Assembly (NCBI RefSeq): GCF_042186555.1
Contig: NC_133328.1
Span: 356,900,250-356,964,249, forward strand
Length of the DNA stretch: 64,000 nucleotides
Direction of reading: 5' to 3'
Source: Aquarana catesbeiana
Lineage: Eukaryota > Chordata > Amphibia > Anura > Ranidae
The notes below the pieces were generated by a model that did no database searches, was not told where the DNA came from, and was given only the letters and a program-made list of their open reading frames with translations. Shown here in pieces: positions 23,224-34,727 of the stretch (position 1 is the stretch's first letter; every line of letters starts with the position of its first letter). The translations under genes were made by a program, and so were the position numbers.

Positions 23224-24631
23224 TAGGCTGTGTAAGGCATAGCCCTGAGCTCTAGTGCATGAATGTGAAAGGCATAGCCTTGAGCTTTAGTGCATGAATG
23301 TTTAAGGCATAGCCCTGAGCTCTAGTGCATGAATGTGTAAGGCATAACCCTGAGCTCTAGTGCATGGATGTGTAAGGCATAGTCCTGAGCTCTAGTGCAT
23401 GAATGTGTAAGGCATAGCCCTGAGCTCTAATGCATGAATGTGTAAGGCATGGTCTTGAGCTCTAGTGCATGAATGTGTAAGCCATGGTCTTGAGCTCTAG
23501 TGCATGAATGTGTAAGGCATAGTCCTGAGCTCTAATGCATGAATGTGTAAGGCATGGTCTTGAGCTGCAGTGCACAAATGTGTAAGGCATAGCCCTGAGC
23601 TCTAGTGCATGAATGTGTAAGGCATAGCCCTGAGCTCTAATGCATGAATGTGTAAGGCATGCTCTTGAGCTCTAGTGCATAAATGTGTAAGACATAGTCC
23701 TGAGCTCTAATGCATGAATGTGTAAGGCATAGCCCTGAGCTCTAGTGCATGAATGAATAAGGCATAGTCCTGAGCTCTAGTGCATGAACGTGTAAGGTAT
23801 AGCCCTGAGCTCTAATGCATGAATGTGTAAGGCATGGTCTTGAGCTCTAGTGCATGAATGTGTAAGGTATGGTCTTGATCTCTAGTGCATGAATGTGTAA
23901 GGCATAGCCCTGAGCTCTAATGCATGAATGTGTAAGGCATGCTCTTGAGCTCTAGTGCATAAATGTGTAAGGCATAGTCCTGAGCTCTAATGCATGAATG
24001 TGTAAGGCATAGCCCTGAGCTCTAATGCATGAATGTGTAAGGCATGGTCTTGAACTTTAGTGCATGAATGTGTAAGGCATGGTCTTGAACTTTAGTGCAT
24101 GAATGTGTAAGGCATGGTCTTGAGCTGCAGTGCACGAATGTGTAAGGCATAGCCCTGAGCTCTAGTGCATGAATGTGTAAGGCATAGTCCTGAGCTCTAG
24201 TGCATGAATGAATAAGGCATAGTCCTGAGCTCTAGTGCATGAACGTGTAAGGTATAGCCCTGAGCTCTAATGCATGAATGTGTAAGGCATGGTCTTGAGC
24301 TCTAGTGCATGAATGTGTAAGGTATGGTCTTGAGCTCTAGTGCATCAATGTGTAAGGCATGGTCTTGAGCTGCAGTGCACAAATGTGTAAGGCATAGCCC
24401 CGAGCTCTAGTGCATTACTGAATAAGGCATAGTCCTGAGCTCTAATGCATGAATGTGTAAGGCATAGTCCTAAACTCTAGTGCATAAATGTGTAAGGCAT
24501 AGCCCTGAGCTCTAATGCATAAATGTGTAAGGCATAGCCCTGAGCTGTAGTGTATGAACATGTAAGGCATAGTCCTGGGTTCTAGTGCATGAATGTGTAA
24601 GGCATAGTCCTGAGCTGTAGTGCATGAATGT
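23224..24631. repeat. 35-bp satellite array, part 2 (about 40 units)
   Basis: Same 35-bp unit as part 1. The last eight units (through GAGCTGTAGTGTATGAACAT) have the same order and the same private variants as the end of part 1 at offset 1,562, but near the start of the block the offset to part 1 is 1,492, i.e. two units fewer. This indicates tandem duplication followed by unequal exchange. Confidence 0.96.
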
Positions 24632-24785
24632 CATAGTCTGTGCACTTCTTATTGGCTGAATTTACACTCTGACAAGCTAGAGGGAAAGTAATGCTACATT
24701 AAGAAACAAATCTGCCAGCCCCATCACCACTTTTTTTAGATTATGCAGCAGCACATTTTTTAAGCAAAACAGCCGATGGACAGTA
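24632..24785. repeat. Copy 2 of the satellite's right flank
   Basis: Near-identical to 23070-23223. Beyond 24785 the sequence is unique intron (AGATGTACAGTATGTGC...), so this copy marks the true outer edge. The stretch 24786-25563 shows nothing recognised. Confidence 0.93.
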
Positions 24786-25563
24786 GATGTACAGTATGTG
24801 CACAAGCAAACTTAGTTCCCAGGCCAATCTGCCTCAGTCCATGAGTTACCAAGCTGTTAATCAGAAAAGTTTTGATGTTGGAGGGTTCTGCCCCCAAGGC
24901 ACACTTAGAGCTGTGGTAGCAGAGATGTTGAGGGATTGCTGATATTTCATTGTGTTGTCACCACTGCATCCCTGATACAAATAAGAAAATGATAGCCTTG
25001 ACTTGCACTTTAATGTCTTTCGGAGGCTAAAATCTTATCGTCATAAGATGCAAGCTCACTTTATTGAATTAACATACTTTAGAAAGCTATGTGCATTTTT
25101 TTCTCTTTTGTGAATTTGCAATTTGACCTTTTGAAGGGGAAGGTAAAAACACTTGTCAATACTGTAACCTATAATGAGCAGATGTCATTGTGGACTAAAG
25201 ACCTGTGCAGCACTGGGAAGGTGTGTAGATAGTGAGTTGAACACTGTAATTGACGGCTGTCTAATACATATGTGCAGATGCTTTTTGTTTGCTACATAAA
25301 GTTCACTACATCAAATGCCATATTATTACTCTTCTGCTAATATTAGGAGCTTGAGCTATCAATCTGAATTTTAATCAGAATATTCTCTCTTGAGAAAGTT
25401 TGGTCCAGCTAAAATATGTGTCAGTATATTTCAAACCATAATGGAACTCTTCAAATCTACACTAATCAGAGAGAAGGTTGAAATATGAAAATTTAGATTT
25501 GGCAACAATAAAATGCAAGTCAAAATTTATAACATCTGGCACTGTTCTAAAGTTATGTCATTC

Positions 25564-26467
25564 CTAAAAGCCAGGGGTGTCCAAACTTTTTTCAAAGAGG
25601 GCCAGATTTGATGAAGTGGACATGCGTGAGGGCTGACCATTTTAACTGACAATCTTTGAACCATTAAAATGCGGTCTAAGTGTGTTCGTCCGAGCATTAA
25701 TACACTGCCCAACAAGAATTATCTTGACTTTGTGGCTGTGTGGTGAAGAGATGAGCTTGGGCGTGTTATTTGGATTTATATCTTTTGTGGCCCTCAAAGA
25801 ATCCCCGAGCGCCGCTCAGGGCTAAGGATTAGCTTGGGCGTGTTATTTGGATATACCGTATTATTGGCGTATAACTTGCACCTTCACTTTAAGAGGGAAG
25901 TTTCAGGAAAAAACTTAAATTTTAAATAAAGAACTGTGCCCATCAATGCAGCCTAATCATTGTCATAAATGCAGCCTCACCATTGCAATCAATGCAGCCT
26001 CAACATTGTCATGAATGCAGCCTTACCATTGCCATCAGTGCAGCCTGACTGATGCCCATCTGCAGCCTCGGAAGGGACAGGGAGGGGGGCGGGACGAGCA
26101 CCAACAGATTAAATACAGAATACAGAGAATATCCTGTTTACTTGGTGGCCTCTTTAATATAAAGTCCTGCATCCTATGATAGAACCTATGATCTGTCCAA
26201 TGGCAGCCCAGGAGATGTGACTTCCTATTACAGAGGCCATCGAGTAAACAGGAGATTCTCTTGTATGTAATCCGATGGCACTCGTCCCGTCCCCTCCGAG
26301 GCAGCGCCGATAAATATGGTATATATCTTTTGTGGCCCTGGGGCCACAAAAGATACATATATATATATATATATATATATATCCAAATCACCAAGGGGGC
26401 CGCATTAAACCTGAATGCAGGCCACGATCGGCCCATGGGCTGGACTTTGGACATGCCTGCTATAAGC
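25564..26467. mobile_element. hAT-like element with 8-bp target duplication and nested palindromic MITE
   Basis: Element 25572-26459 has inverted termini CAGGGGTGTCCAAA and TTTGGACATGCCTG. It is flanked by CTAAAAGC (25564-25571) and CTATAAGC (26460-26467), an 8-bp duplication with one mismatch, as hAT transposases make. Nested at about 25853-26322 is a second element with ends ATACCGTATTATTGGCG and CGCCGATAAATATGGTAT. Its interior has about 25-bp repeats of the ATGCAGCCTCACCATT type (25950-26070) and a long imperfect inverted repeat (CAGGGAGGGGGGCGGGACGAGC against GACGGGACGAGTG). A perfect 15-bp hairpin at 26324-26355 (TATCTTTTGTGGCCC, loop TG) sits beside a TA run at 26357-26382. No transposase ORF. 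Confidence 0.75.
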
Positions 26468-27067
26468 GAAGCCACAGTTATTGCCCACTTCAAGCATTGT
26501 TCAGTATGGAAGTCTTTTCATGAAATCGTTTAATACAACAAAGTGTAAAAAACATAAAACATACAGCTTTATCCACAGCTGACACAAAATCTAGAAAAAG
26601 CTGTGCAAAACAAAGAAATAGAACCAGAGATTAAGGCCAGCCACACTCGGTGTGGTTCTTCCCAAGAGACGAGTATCAGTAAGAATAACTGCATATCATC
26701 AGCTGCTTGTATGCAACATCTTGACAATGATTAAAAATCTACCCCAGCCTAAAAAAAAAAAAATCTGTTCTATTGTATTGAGTTGCATTGGCCTCTAAAT
26801 AGAGCTGACCAAAAGAAGCCTGTCATGAAAGAAATTAAGAGGATACCATTCCTCTTCTGATAAGGCCCTGATCTGAATATGCCCATCGCCTAGCTGTCAA
26901 GTTGACCTTCTGACTTCAGTACTTTGAGTCACTAAGTCTGAACAAGTAAGCAGATCAGCAGTTCTTTTTTTTTCTTTTCTTCCACTTCAGCGAAATTTTC
27001 TGAGAGACGTTATTTCAACTTTGCAGTTCAATTTTGTCCCATCTCGTATTCACATCATAGTGGCTTA
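26468..27067. other. Intronic stretch, nothing recognised
   Basis: No ORF, terminal repeat or tandem repeat seen. Confidence 0.5.
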
Positions 27068-27570
27068 TTCAAGATTACCTTTATTAATTTAAATATTTAA
27101 TTTATTTTAGTTAAAAAGAAAAAACAAAGATATAAAACTACTCTTACTACCTTATCTATTCCTTATCTCTCTTTCTCTCATCCCCTTCTCCTCTCCCCCC
27201 CCCCCTTCTATCTGGTTTGTTTTTTCCTCAGGTCCCTTAAATTTCTAACTCATAGCCCTTCTCCTTCCTTCATCTTTTCTAGATATATGTCCAAGGTTTT
27301 AAATCACTTCCAACCCTCCCAGGTGCCGATATACTTATTATATTGTCCTCTCTCCCTACTACTCAACAGGTCCATTTTACAATAGTAATGTATTTGTTCA
27401 TACCACTCTCTTATATCTGGTTTTTCACTTTTTAACCATTTTGTGGGGATTTAACTCACTGTGGCATTCAGTTTTGGGACCATTGTTCTCATATATTGTT
27501 TCTTTGGAATTTTATGATCATGGAACAAGCAGGTCCATATATTTTGTTCCATACTCTCACCAGTTACAGA
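27068..27570 (-). mobile_element. 5'-truncated LINE tail (L1/Tx1-type ORF2 C-terminus)
   Basis: On the minus strand, 27450 to 27304 encodes IPTKWLKSEKPDIREWYEQI then HYYCKMDLLSSRERGQYN and KYIGTWEGWK before TGA. The trailing KY..W..W pattern is typical of L1 ORF2 ends. One in-frame TAA lies just upstream, preceded by YMRTMVPKLNATVS. The 3' UTR is purine-rich on this strand (the CT-rich tract 27160-27300 on the plus strand) and ends with AATAAAGGTAATCTTG near 27075. Third LINE of this clade in the window. Confidence 0.75.
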
Positions 27571-28707
27571 TGAGCAGTTCTAAGGCTACTCCTTTATGCT
27601 TTTTCCAGGTCAATGATTAAAAGCAGCGAAGCTAGAGAATGAGCATTACAACTAGACAAATACTATTTAAAAAACAAGGGGTAATATCCACGCTCAGATG
27701 TATGGCATATGAAAAATAAAAGCAGCTGGCATAAATATAATGATTGCAATATAAAATAAACACAAAGTGTGTATGCAGCGCTAAAAGTAGGAAGTAGATG
27801 AAGCAATGGTGGATACAGGTGAACGAAGGAGTTGAAAGCCTCGCACCAGCTACAGTATATAATCAAAACACACCACTGTGCTCACATCTATTCTTCTTAC
27901 CAGATAGCCAGATAAAACAAGCATATGGGTATATGGCACATCCAATATTTCATACAGGTAGTGTCATCCACTTTCTCATTAATATCAGCACAGGAACACT
28001 AAAGGCAAAGGATCCTCTGCAGCCTCCAATACCCGGTAATATATAGAATCAACTCCAATGGCATTCACTGAGAAGGATGCACTCCATAAAATAAATGAAG
28101 AGGCGCATAGTGAAGCCCATACAAACAATACCTCAATTTATTTAAAAAAGGGGGTACTCACAAGCAGATGATAAATACTATTTAATGTTTACTGCCCTCA
28201 GCAGAACATACTTTCCTGATGCTTTGTTTAGCCACCAGGAGGGAAGAAATGACCAGGTATTGCTGGGTATTGTAAGTAATTTGACTTACTTCCCTATCTC
28301 TTGGGAAATGGGAATGGCACTTGTTGATTACCCTAGTGCTGTCACAAACAGCAGGAGAACAGTCAGCACCCCTGTGTCAATGTAGACCACAGCGACTTGG
28401 AGCTTACAAGGGCTTCCTTTTTTGGTTCTGAAGGCTGAATAGAGCAGTGGGGAGGCAGAAGATATGTATGTGCTGCTGGGGAGAGGAGCCATTAAAGTGG
28501 ACATGCTGGTTTGCATTGTATGGGTATAGTACAGGCTCACTTTAAAATCAAAAGTAGATTAAAAGGAGCAAGGCTGAGTCTGTGACCAATATTTACAGAG
28601 ATAAGATAAGGAAAATAGGGGTGGCCACATGTGCATGCCTGTTAGGGGCATTGGCTACCCACACATAGGAAAATAGGATTTTTGTACTCATAATAAAATT
28701 ATTTTCT
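27571..28707. other. Intronic stretch with unclassified repeat-like sequence
   Basis: 28490-28545 has TTAAAGTGGAC and CTCACTTTAA as possible MITE ends. 27640-28170 looks repeat-derived but I cannot assign a family. No gene. Confidence 0.3.
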
Positions 28708-28990
28708 TTGATTCCATTGAAGAACACAGAAAGTCTTAGGTTTTTGGGTTATACTTCCACCAACAGGAGGATTGGAGACAAAAAAATCTGTAGGTCGACA
28801 GACGATATAATCCATCCCACTACCAGTTTTGTAGCAAAGCAGTACTGACAAAACTATTATGTCACTCAATGTACGCCACAAGAAAAGAAATTCATGGTGA
28901 GAACAAAAATCCCTTTTTTACTTTCTCATCCATTGAGGGACACGGGAAGTCAGCAAATAACTGTGTAATTTGGGTTATAAAGTCCTGCAT
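28708..28990. repeat. Dispersed repeat with two internal copies (CCATTGARGRACAC...GGGTTATA)
   Basis: Two related segments, TCCATTGAAGAACACAGAAAG then GGGTTATAC, and TCCATTGAGGGACACGGGAAG then GGGTTATAA, lie about 220 bases apart. They resemble the minus-strand 1881-2110 segment. Tentatively DIRS-type terminal sequence. It is followed by an A-rich tract (29060-29155). Confidence 0.3.
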
Positions 28991-29160
28991 GACCATAGGA
29001 AAAACCTCAGCTGAGAAGGAGAAGGATGCAGCTACACCTGAGACACTGGCCCCCAAAAAAAACATTTTGAAAAAAACGAAAAAGAAAAAAAAAACAAGAA
29101 AAAGTTGTAAAAAAATTATTAAAAAAATAAATAAAATGGTAAAAATAAAAAAAAATACTG

Positions 29161-29740
29161 CACCCTCCACTGCCCTACTGACACCATCCTGCACATACTA
29201 CCCACCACTGTACACTCCGTGCCTGCACATTCTACCCACCGCCATACACTCCGCACTCCTCTCCTGTAGATACTACCCACCTCCATAAACTCTGCACTCC
29301 TTTCCTGCACATACTACCCACCTCCATACACTTCGCACTCCTCACAGGCACATACTACCCAACTCTATACACTCCGCACTCCTCTCCCTGCACATACTAC
29401 CCATTGCGGTACACTCCTCACCTGCACATTCTACCCACCTCCATACACTCCACACTCCTCTCCTGCACATACTATCCACCTCCATACACTCCGCACTTCT
29501 CTCCTGTATATACTACCCACCTCCATACACTTCGCACTCCTCTCCCTGCACACACTACCCACCGCTGTACACTCCGCACTCCTTGCCTGCACATTCTACC
29601 CAATGCCATACACTCCGTACTCCTCATCTGCACATACTACCCACACCCATACACTTCCTTCCTGCACATACTACTATTCTCTATACACTCTACACTCCTC
29701 TTCTGCACATATTACCCACCGCCATATACTCTGCACTGTA
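29161..29740. repeat. 41-bp minisatellite, about 14 units
   Basis: Unit CTACCCACCTCCATACACTC followed by CGCACTCCTCTCCTGCACATA. Some units are shortened. Frames through it on both strands are Tyr/Pro-rich repeat translations, not genes. Confidence 0.9.
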
Positions 29741-29785
29741 AATTTCCTATTTAACATTAAGTCATCTCAGGCTCTATTAAACTCC

Positions 29786-29866
29786 ACCCCATTCATGCCA
29801 CGCCCAATATTTAGTGTAATTTAAGCCACGCCCAATATTTAGCGCAATTTAAGCCACGCCCAGATT
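29786..29866. repeat. Three tandem copies of a 29-bp unit
   Basis: GCCACGCCCAATATTTAG followed by YGYAATTTAA, repeated up to a poly-T run at 29866. The rest of 29870-30816 shows no feature. Confidence 0.75.
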
Positions 29867-30816
29867 TTTTTTTTTTTTAATCAATGCCTAGGGCCCAATT
29901 TTTATTTTGCACACAGGCCCACTGATTTCATGATAAACCCCTGGCTGCAGGGCCTCATTTTTCAAAAGTACTGGCTCTCACCATCTCCTAGATTAGAAAA
30001 GGCTGAAAGCTAGAAAAATTCAAGTAATTATTCTGGCTGAGTTTAAAAATAAACATGATTATGTTTTTAGTGAATAAATAACTGCATCAAATTGAATCTT
30101 TTTTTGTCACTAAAATTGAGCTTTAAGGCAAGGGTCTTATCTGCATCTACCAAGTCATACAAGACTTGGTCCCCTGTATATAATTTTCTAGCCCAGTCTG
30201 CTCTTAGCCTTTGATTTCAAATTCCCTACTTCTCTTTTCAACAAGTATCTATGGCATATGACATCATAGAGGGTTTTCTAAGATCAAGGACCTACTGTGG
30301 ACTTTGTTGTGGAAGCAAAAGTCTATTCAAAGTGCTTTTTATTCTATCCCACTCACTTGCATAACAAGAAAGTTGTAAACATCAAACAGACTCATCTACT
30401 TGCTTCAAAACGTCATTTGTTACATTCAGCACCCATGCGTCCCATGGTTTTTATAGTTTCAGAGCATGAACCAGGAAACTTTCAAGTTTCCTCACGGAAT
30501 AGATGTAAAAGAGATTCCCGTGTGATTTACTGGTCATTCATCTAGCTAAGATGACCACTAAGTCCTCATTCCCCTGGGCCTCCTGCATTTGTTTTATTAA
30601 AACACAGAGGAAATTGTTATGAGAAGTATAAACAAACTATATATACTTTCCAGATCAAGTTCTCCTGCGTTTAAATATAAATATGTGTTACACATGTTTG
30701 GGTGCGTTCAGAGTATCTATACTATACTACACTATACTATCTCAATATGCCTCTGTCTGGAAGGTTGTTTTTTTAATTTTTTTTTTGGGGGGGGGGTTCA
30801 GAGGTTTACAACCTCT

Positions 30817-31734
30817 TTAACCACTTCCCACCTAGCCACTGCACATAAACGGCCGGGTGGGCTATCTCTCCTTCTGAGTGGACGTTCAGGAACGTCCCTC
30901 AGAATGAGCGGGATCGTGCCTGTGCAGCGGCGCGATCCCGATGCGCTCGTGTCACCCGGACACAGCGCATCTCCGATCGGTAGGAGGGCTCTGCGATTGG
31001 CCCTCCTGATCACATGACGGCCGTGTCGAATCACAGCCGTCATGCGATGTAAACACAGAGGCGGTTGCTAGGCAATCTGCTCTCCTCTCCTCACACGGAA
31101 GTTGTCAGTGAGGAGTGAGTATGAGCTGTTTTTTACAGCTTTTTACTCACTGATCACCAGTCTAATGTCCCCACAATGTAAAAAAAAACACAAAGTAAAC
31201 ACACACTGTCCCCAAAACACATGTCCCCAAAACATGTCCCCACATAGTAAAAACACCTGTCCCCCACATATGTCCCAGTAAAATCACATGTCCCAATGAT
31301 TATCTGCACACATATGTCCGTGATCACCTGCGCACATCTGTACATGATCATTTGCGCACATGTGCCCGTGATCACACGAACCAATTATTATACAGGATTT
31401 TTTTTAAACAAAAACATGTAGCAGAATACATTTTGGCTTAAATTTATGACAAAATTCGATTTTATTGGATTTTTATTAAAATAGAAAGAAGAAAATATTG
31501 TTTTTTTACAAATTGCCGCTCTTTTTTTCGCTTATATCGCAAAAAATAAAAAACGGAGTCATGAATAAATACCACCAAAAGAAAGCTCTATTTGTGTGAA
31601 CAAAATGATAAAAATTTAATTTGGGTACAGCATTGTATGACCGCGCAATTGTCATTGAAATTGTGAGAGCGCTGAAAGCTGAAAATTGGTCTGGGAAGGA
31701 AGGGGGCGAAAGTGCCCAGTATTGAAGTGGTTAA
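30817..31734 (+). mobile_element. TTAA-flanked family A relative (918 bp, both ends present)
   Basis: TTAA at 30817-30820 and 31731-31734. Left end TTAACCACTTCCCACCTAGCC; right end read inward TTAACCACTTCAATACTGGGC. The AT-rich half keeps the AAAGAAAGCTCTATTTGTG and TGACCGCGCAATTGTCA segments shared with the other family A copies, while the GC-rich half differs. An internal degenerate repeat of ACATGTCCCCA lies at 31160-31380. No transposase. Confidence 0.72.
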
Positions 31735-31890
31735 GGACTAGGGTTGAATGTTAAGGTTAAGGGCTAGGGTTAAATGTTAGGGTTAAGGGCTAGGGATAAA
31801 TGTTGGGTTAATGGCTAGGGTTAAATGTTAGGGTTAAGGGCTAGGGATAAATGTTAGGGTTAAGGGCTAGGGATAAATGTTAGAGTTAAG
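31735..31890. repeat. 26-bp tandem repeat with telomere-like motif, about six units
   Basis: The unit is TAGGGTTAAGGGCTAGGG followed by ATAAATGT. Every unit carries TAGGGTTA, one base short of two telomeric hexamers in register. It begins immediately after the TTAA that closes the preceding element. 31891-32793 beyond it is plain DROSHA intron. Confidence 0.85.
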
Positions 31891-32793
31891 AACTGTCATA
31901 CTTTCCTATTAGCATAAAACCTCCCCAAAACGTGAAATGCATCAAAAACGTTGCGTTTTTGGAGCGGGTCCATTGAAGTCTATTACATGAAAAACGCAAT
32001 CTGCTGTGGGAAAGAAGTCCCTGACCTTTTCCAAAAAAAGCACTGGCTAAAAATGCACAGATGTGAACTAGATCCATAGAAAACCATGTTAAATGTTAAA
32101 TTCTGCAAAATGAAAAACACACTAAAAAATGCATAGGTGTGAACCAAGGGTAAATGCAGCTAAGTGGAATGCAATTAAACATACTATGTGCATTAAACCA
32201 TTTAAAATCATTACACATGTTTTATTTACGTTTGAATATATCCTTTAGATGCACATAATTGCATGCCCATATGAATGAGGCCTAAAAGTCTTAGAACCTT
32301 TACCCTCTTATCAAGTAATACTTATCCTAGCAGCACCTAATTTTCCCAGAATAAGAACAAACTGGTTAAAGATTTGACTTAGAAATGTTTGGCTGTAAAT
32401 AGATTTTATGAACTTATTTATTATTACGATGGGAAGTTCAAAGACTCATTTAAATAATTATTAACATCTTGGGGCTTAGGTTTACATTGCCTTTTCTCTA
32501 TTATCTCAGCAGAAAGCACCTTTATTGCAAAAGCACTGAAATGTAGATGAACCTACTTTGAAAGTGGGTCTGCGGATATTAAATATTGTGGATGAGAAAA
32601 TGCTGCATATTATGCAATAAATAAATCTGAATGGCATAAATAGAAGTAGCCACTGTCATTGTAAAGATTTAATAATAGCGCAGAGAAGAGCAGAAGGGGG
32701 GTACAGAAGAGGCTAGCAGAAAATCATCAGAAAAAAAAATACGATTTGGGGAGAAATGGGACACAGAAACGACATTCTTAAAAGTATTATTAC

Positions 32794-32893
32794 CTCAGCT
32801 AGCATTGCAAGATGCTGATTTTGAACAATAGCTGTCCGATACGTAGCCAAACCTCCTTCTTCTAGACTGGGAAATAGGAAGTACAGGTGGACG
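32794..32893 (-). CDS. DROSHA: DROSHA exon (RNase IIIa, helix after the signature)
   Basis: This 100-bp exon has an acceptor ending GCATGACAG and a donor GAG|GTAATA. It encodes (S)VHLYFLFPSLEEGGLATY followed by RTAIVQNQHLAMLAE, which continues the first RNase III domain directly after the signature motif. Its first base completes the split Ser codon from the 55578-55637 exon, and it ends on a codon boundary. Relative to human DROSHA as I remember it, the visible changes are Y to F in HLY(F)LF and K to E at the last codon. The next exon expected (KLELDRF...) was not found anywhere in 1-32793, so the downstream intron exceeds 32.7 kb or the exon is too diverged to see by eye. A longer reading frame through this exon exists but its ends are intronic. 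Confidence 0.95.
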
Positions 32894-33472
32894 CTGTCAT
32901 GCAAATAAAATGAAAGAATATCATAAGTGGCACAAAAAGAAAATCAATCGGTAGTAATGATCAAACTGTGCTGCTTATGGAGAATCAGAATTAGCATTTA
33001 TTGGTGTTGTGAAATATGCATAGATTAGAGAGAGAGATATTATTCATTATTAATCTATCGCTTCCACTGCACTGTACTTGTACACAAATTGGAGCCAGCT
33101 GTCAGGAGAGAAAAATGCAGATCAATACATGATATCTAAAGCAGAAACCTGAGTGGTGTCAAAAGCTTTACCAGCAAAGATTTTCTCTGCTACATATTCC
33201 ATAACCTGCAGACTTGGCCGGCTTCTCCTTTCAGCGTTTGAAATAAAGCATGATAGAAATATCTAAGAATCCACAGCGGGATTTTTTTTTCAAACAGCAC
33301 ATGCCAGCAATGCAATGAAAAGTAGTTCTTTTTAGTATATAAAGGAACACTTCAACCCCACACTTGCATATGTATTTACAGTATAATAATACTTGTACTG
33401 GAGTTCCAAAAATAATAAATGAAAACGTATGGAAATAACAGACCATTGGAGTCATTAAGAAAATGTGTGTAT

Positions 33473-33474
33473 GT

Positions 33475-33535
<61 letters not shown>

Positions 33536-33543
33536 GGGGGGGG
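33473..33543. repeat. (TG)n microsatellite followed by a G run
   Basis: About 30 TG dinucleotides run directly into about 11 G. Frames giving poly-His-Thr or Val-Cys peptides are artefacts of this repeat. Neighbouring 32894-33472 and 33544-33884 contain nothing recognised. Confidence 0.95.
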
Positions 33544-33884
33544 GATGAATAACCTTTGCATCCAAAACGCATTCCCACAGGTTCTACATAAATCCCTGCT
33601 CTCCCACTGATCATATCCCTGTATTTCCCATATGTCTTCATACAAATAACCCTCTCACTTGTTTCCTCTCCCCCAATATTCCTTTTACCTACAATCTCTT
33701 TTATTCCTTCATGTAAAGATACATATTTTATAAGTACACATTATGAGGAACTTTACCAGTTGAATATAAACCATTTTGCCGAAATGTTTACAATTTCACA
33801 ATTAATTACCATTCTTGAGTGTTCCAAATAAATCCAGAACAATAAATTGAATTGTTAAAAATTAAAATGTAATCAAATAAGGTG

Positions 33885-34545
33885 GTTGTAGACCCTTACA
33901 TATACCTAGGGAAGTGACTGATCTCAGGTGATACACAGAGATGAAACAAATCCTCCTACATAATTTGTATCGGTCTATCTGCAGTTTTCTCTTCTCTACA
34001 TCTGTTCAAAGTGCAGAAGTTATAAAGCTTGTCGGAGAATTCAGAAAAAAAGGGGGGGCAAAAATCACACTTGGCAGAGCTCAGTGAGGAGAGGCCTGAG
34101 AGCTGATTGGAGCCCTTCACACAGCACACAGGAACAGAACTGACACGGTCAAGCAGCTGGAGATCCCTCTTGTCACCATTTTTCTCTTGGTGTCAGGAAA
34201 ACTTGTCAGAAGTGATTTATGCTGATAGCAGGGGAACGAGGCAGTATACAAAAGTGACACTTAAACCCCATACACAAGGGCCAAATGTCAGGAGACAACA
34301 GCCGGCTTAAAAAAAAAAAAAAAAAAAAGTCTGACATTCGGCTTGTGTGTATGGACAACCCACAGCTGACTGACTCCCGATCAGCACTCTCAGCCAAAGG
34401 CAGAGGACATTGATCAGAGTGTTCTGGCAGGGGCTCTTCCCCCTGTCAGAACACAACAGATCAGCGAGGGGAGATCGCTGGACTAACCTTGCATAGTTAG
34501 AAACAGTGGCTCCGACCGGAAACTGTAGTGTGTACCTGGCTTTAG
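33885..34545 (+). mobile_element. Composite DNA-element repeat, family B copy 1
   Basis: Shares two blocks in the same order with 59795-60500 in opposite orientation: ATGAAACAAATCCTCCTACAT...TCTATCTGCAG near 33943-33983, and TAAACCCCATACACAAGGGCC...CAGAACACAACAGATCAGCG...GTGTGTACCTGGCTTTA at 34262-34545. Terminal similarity is TAAA(G/C)CC followed by TACACAC. A 22-base A run sits at 34308-34328. Non-coding. Confidence 0.5.
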
Positions 34546-34630
34546 GGGAGGTTTAATAAAACTGAAGCACTGCAAAATCTGGTACAGCTGTGCATGGTAG
34601 CCAATCAGCTTCTAACTTCAGCTTGTCCAG
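34546..34630. mobile_element. Half of a GGTTTA(C)TAAAACTG MITE cut by a TTAA insertion
   Basis: TTTAATAAAACTGAAGCACTGC through CAATCAGCTTCTAACTTCAG matches one arm of the palindromic MITE at 45581-45759. It stops exactly at the TTAA (34631-34634) that begins a family A element; the intact copy has the same CTTG..CAATTAAGC sequence at its centre. Confidence 0.65.
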
Positions 34631-34727
34631 TTAACCGGTTCCCGACCGCCTCACGCAGACATACTGCGACAGAATGGCTGCCCTGGGCGAAATCCCATAC
34701 ATATACGGCTTTGCCCAGGAGAGCCAC
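34631..34727 (+). mobile_element. TTAA family A, left-end fragment
   Basis: Starts TTAACCGGTTCCCGACCGCC and runs through GCAGAATGGCTGCCCTGGGC, matching the first 90 bases of the 2834 copy. Cut off where the hAT-like element at 34728 starts. Confidence 0.7.

Noticed and set aside
19610..24631. Regular 35-bp repeats as a CRISPR-like array
   Set aside because: Repeats are contiguous with no unique spacers, and the window is vertebrate intron; it is a satellite.
29119..29754. Overlapping ORFs rich in Tyr, Pro and His
   Set aside because: Translation of the 41-bp minisatellite.
1..32793. Next downstream DROSHA exon (KLELDRFMLYAHGPD region)
   Set aside because: Looked for on the minus strand and not found.
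32713..32904. Start codon and extra residues around the DROSHA exon
   Set aside because: The Met lies in the intron just before the acceptor; only 32794-32893 is exon.
33231..33645. ORFs containing poly-His-Thr
   Set aside because: Translation of the TG microsatellite.
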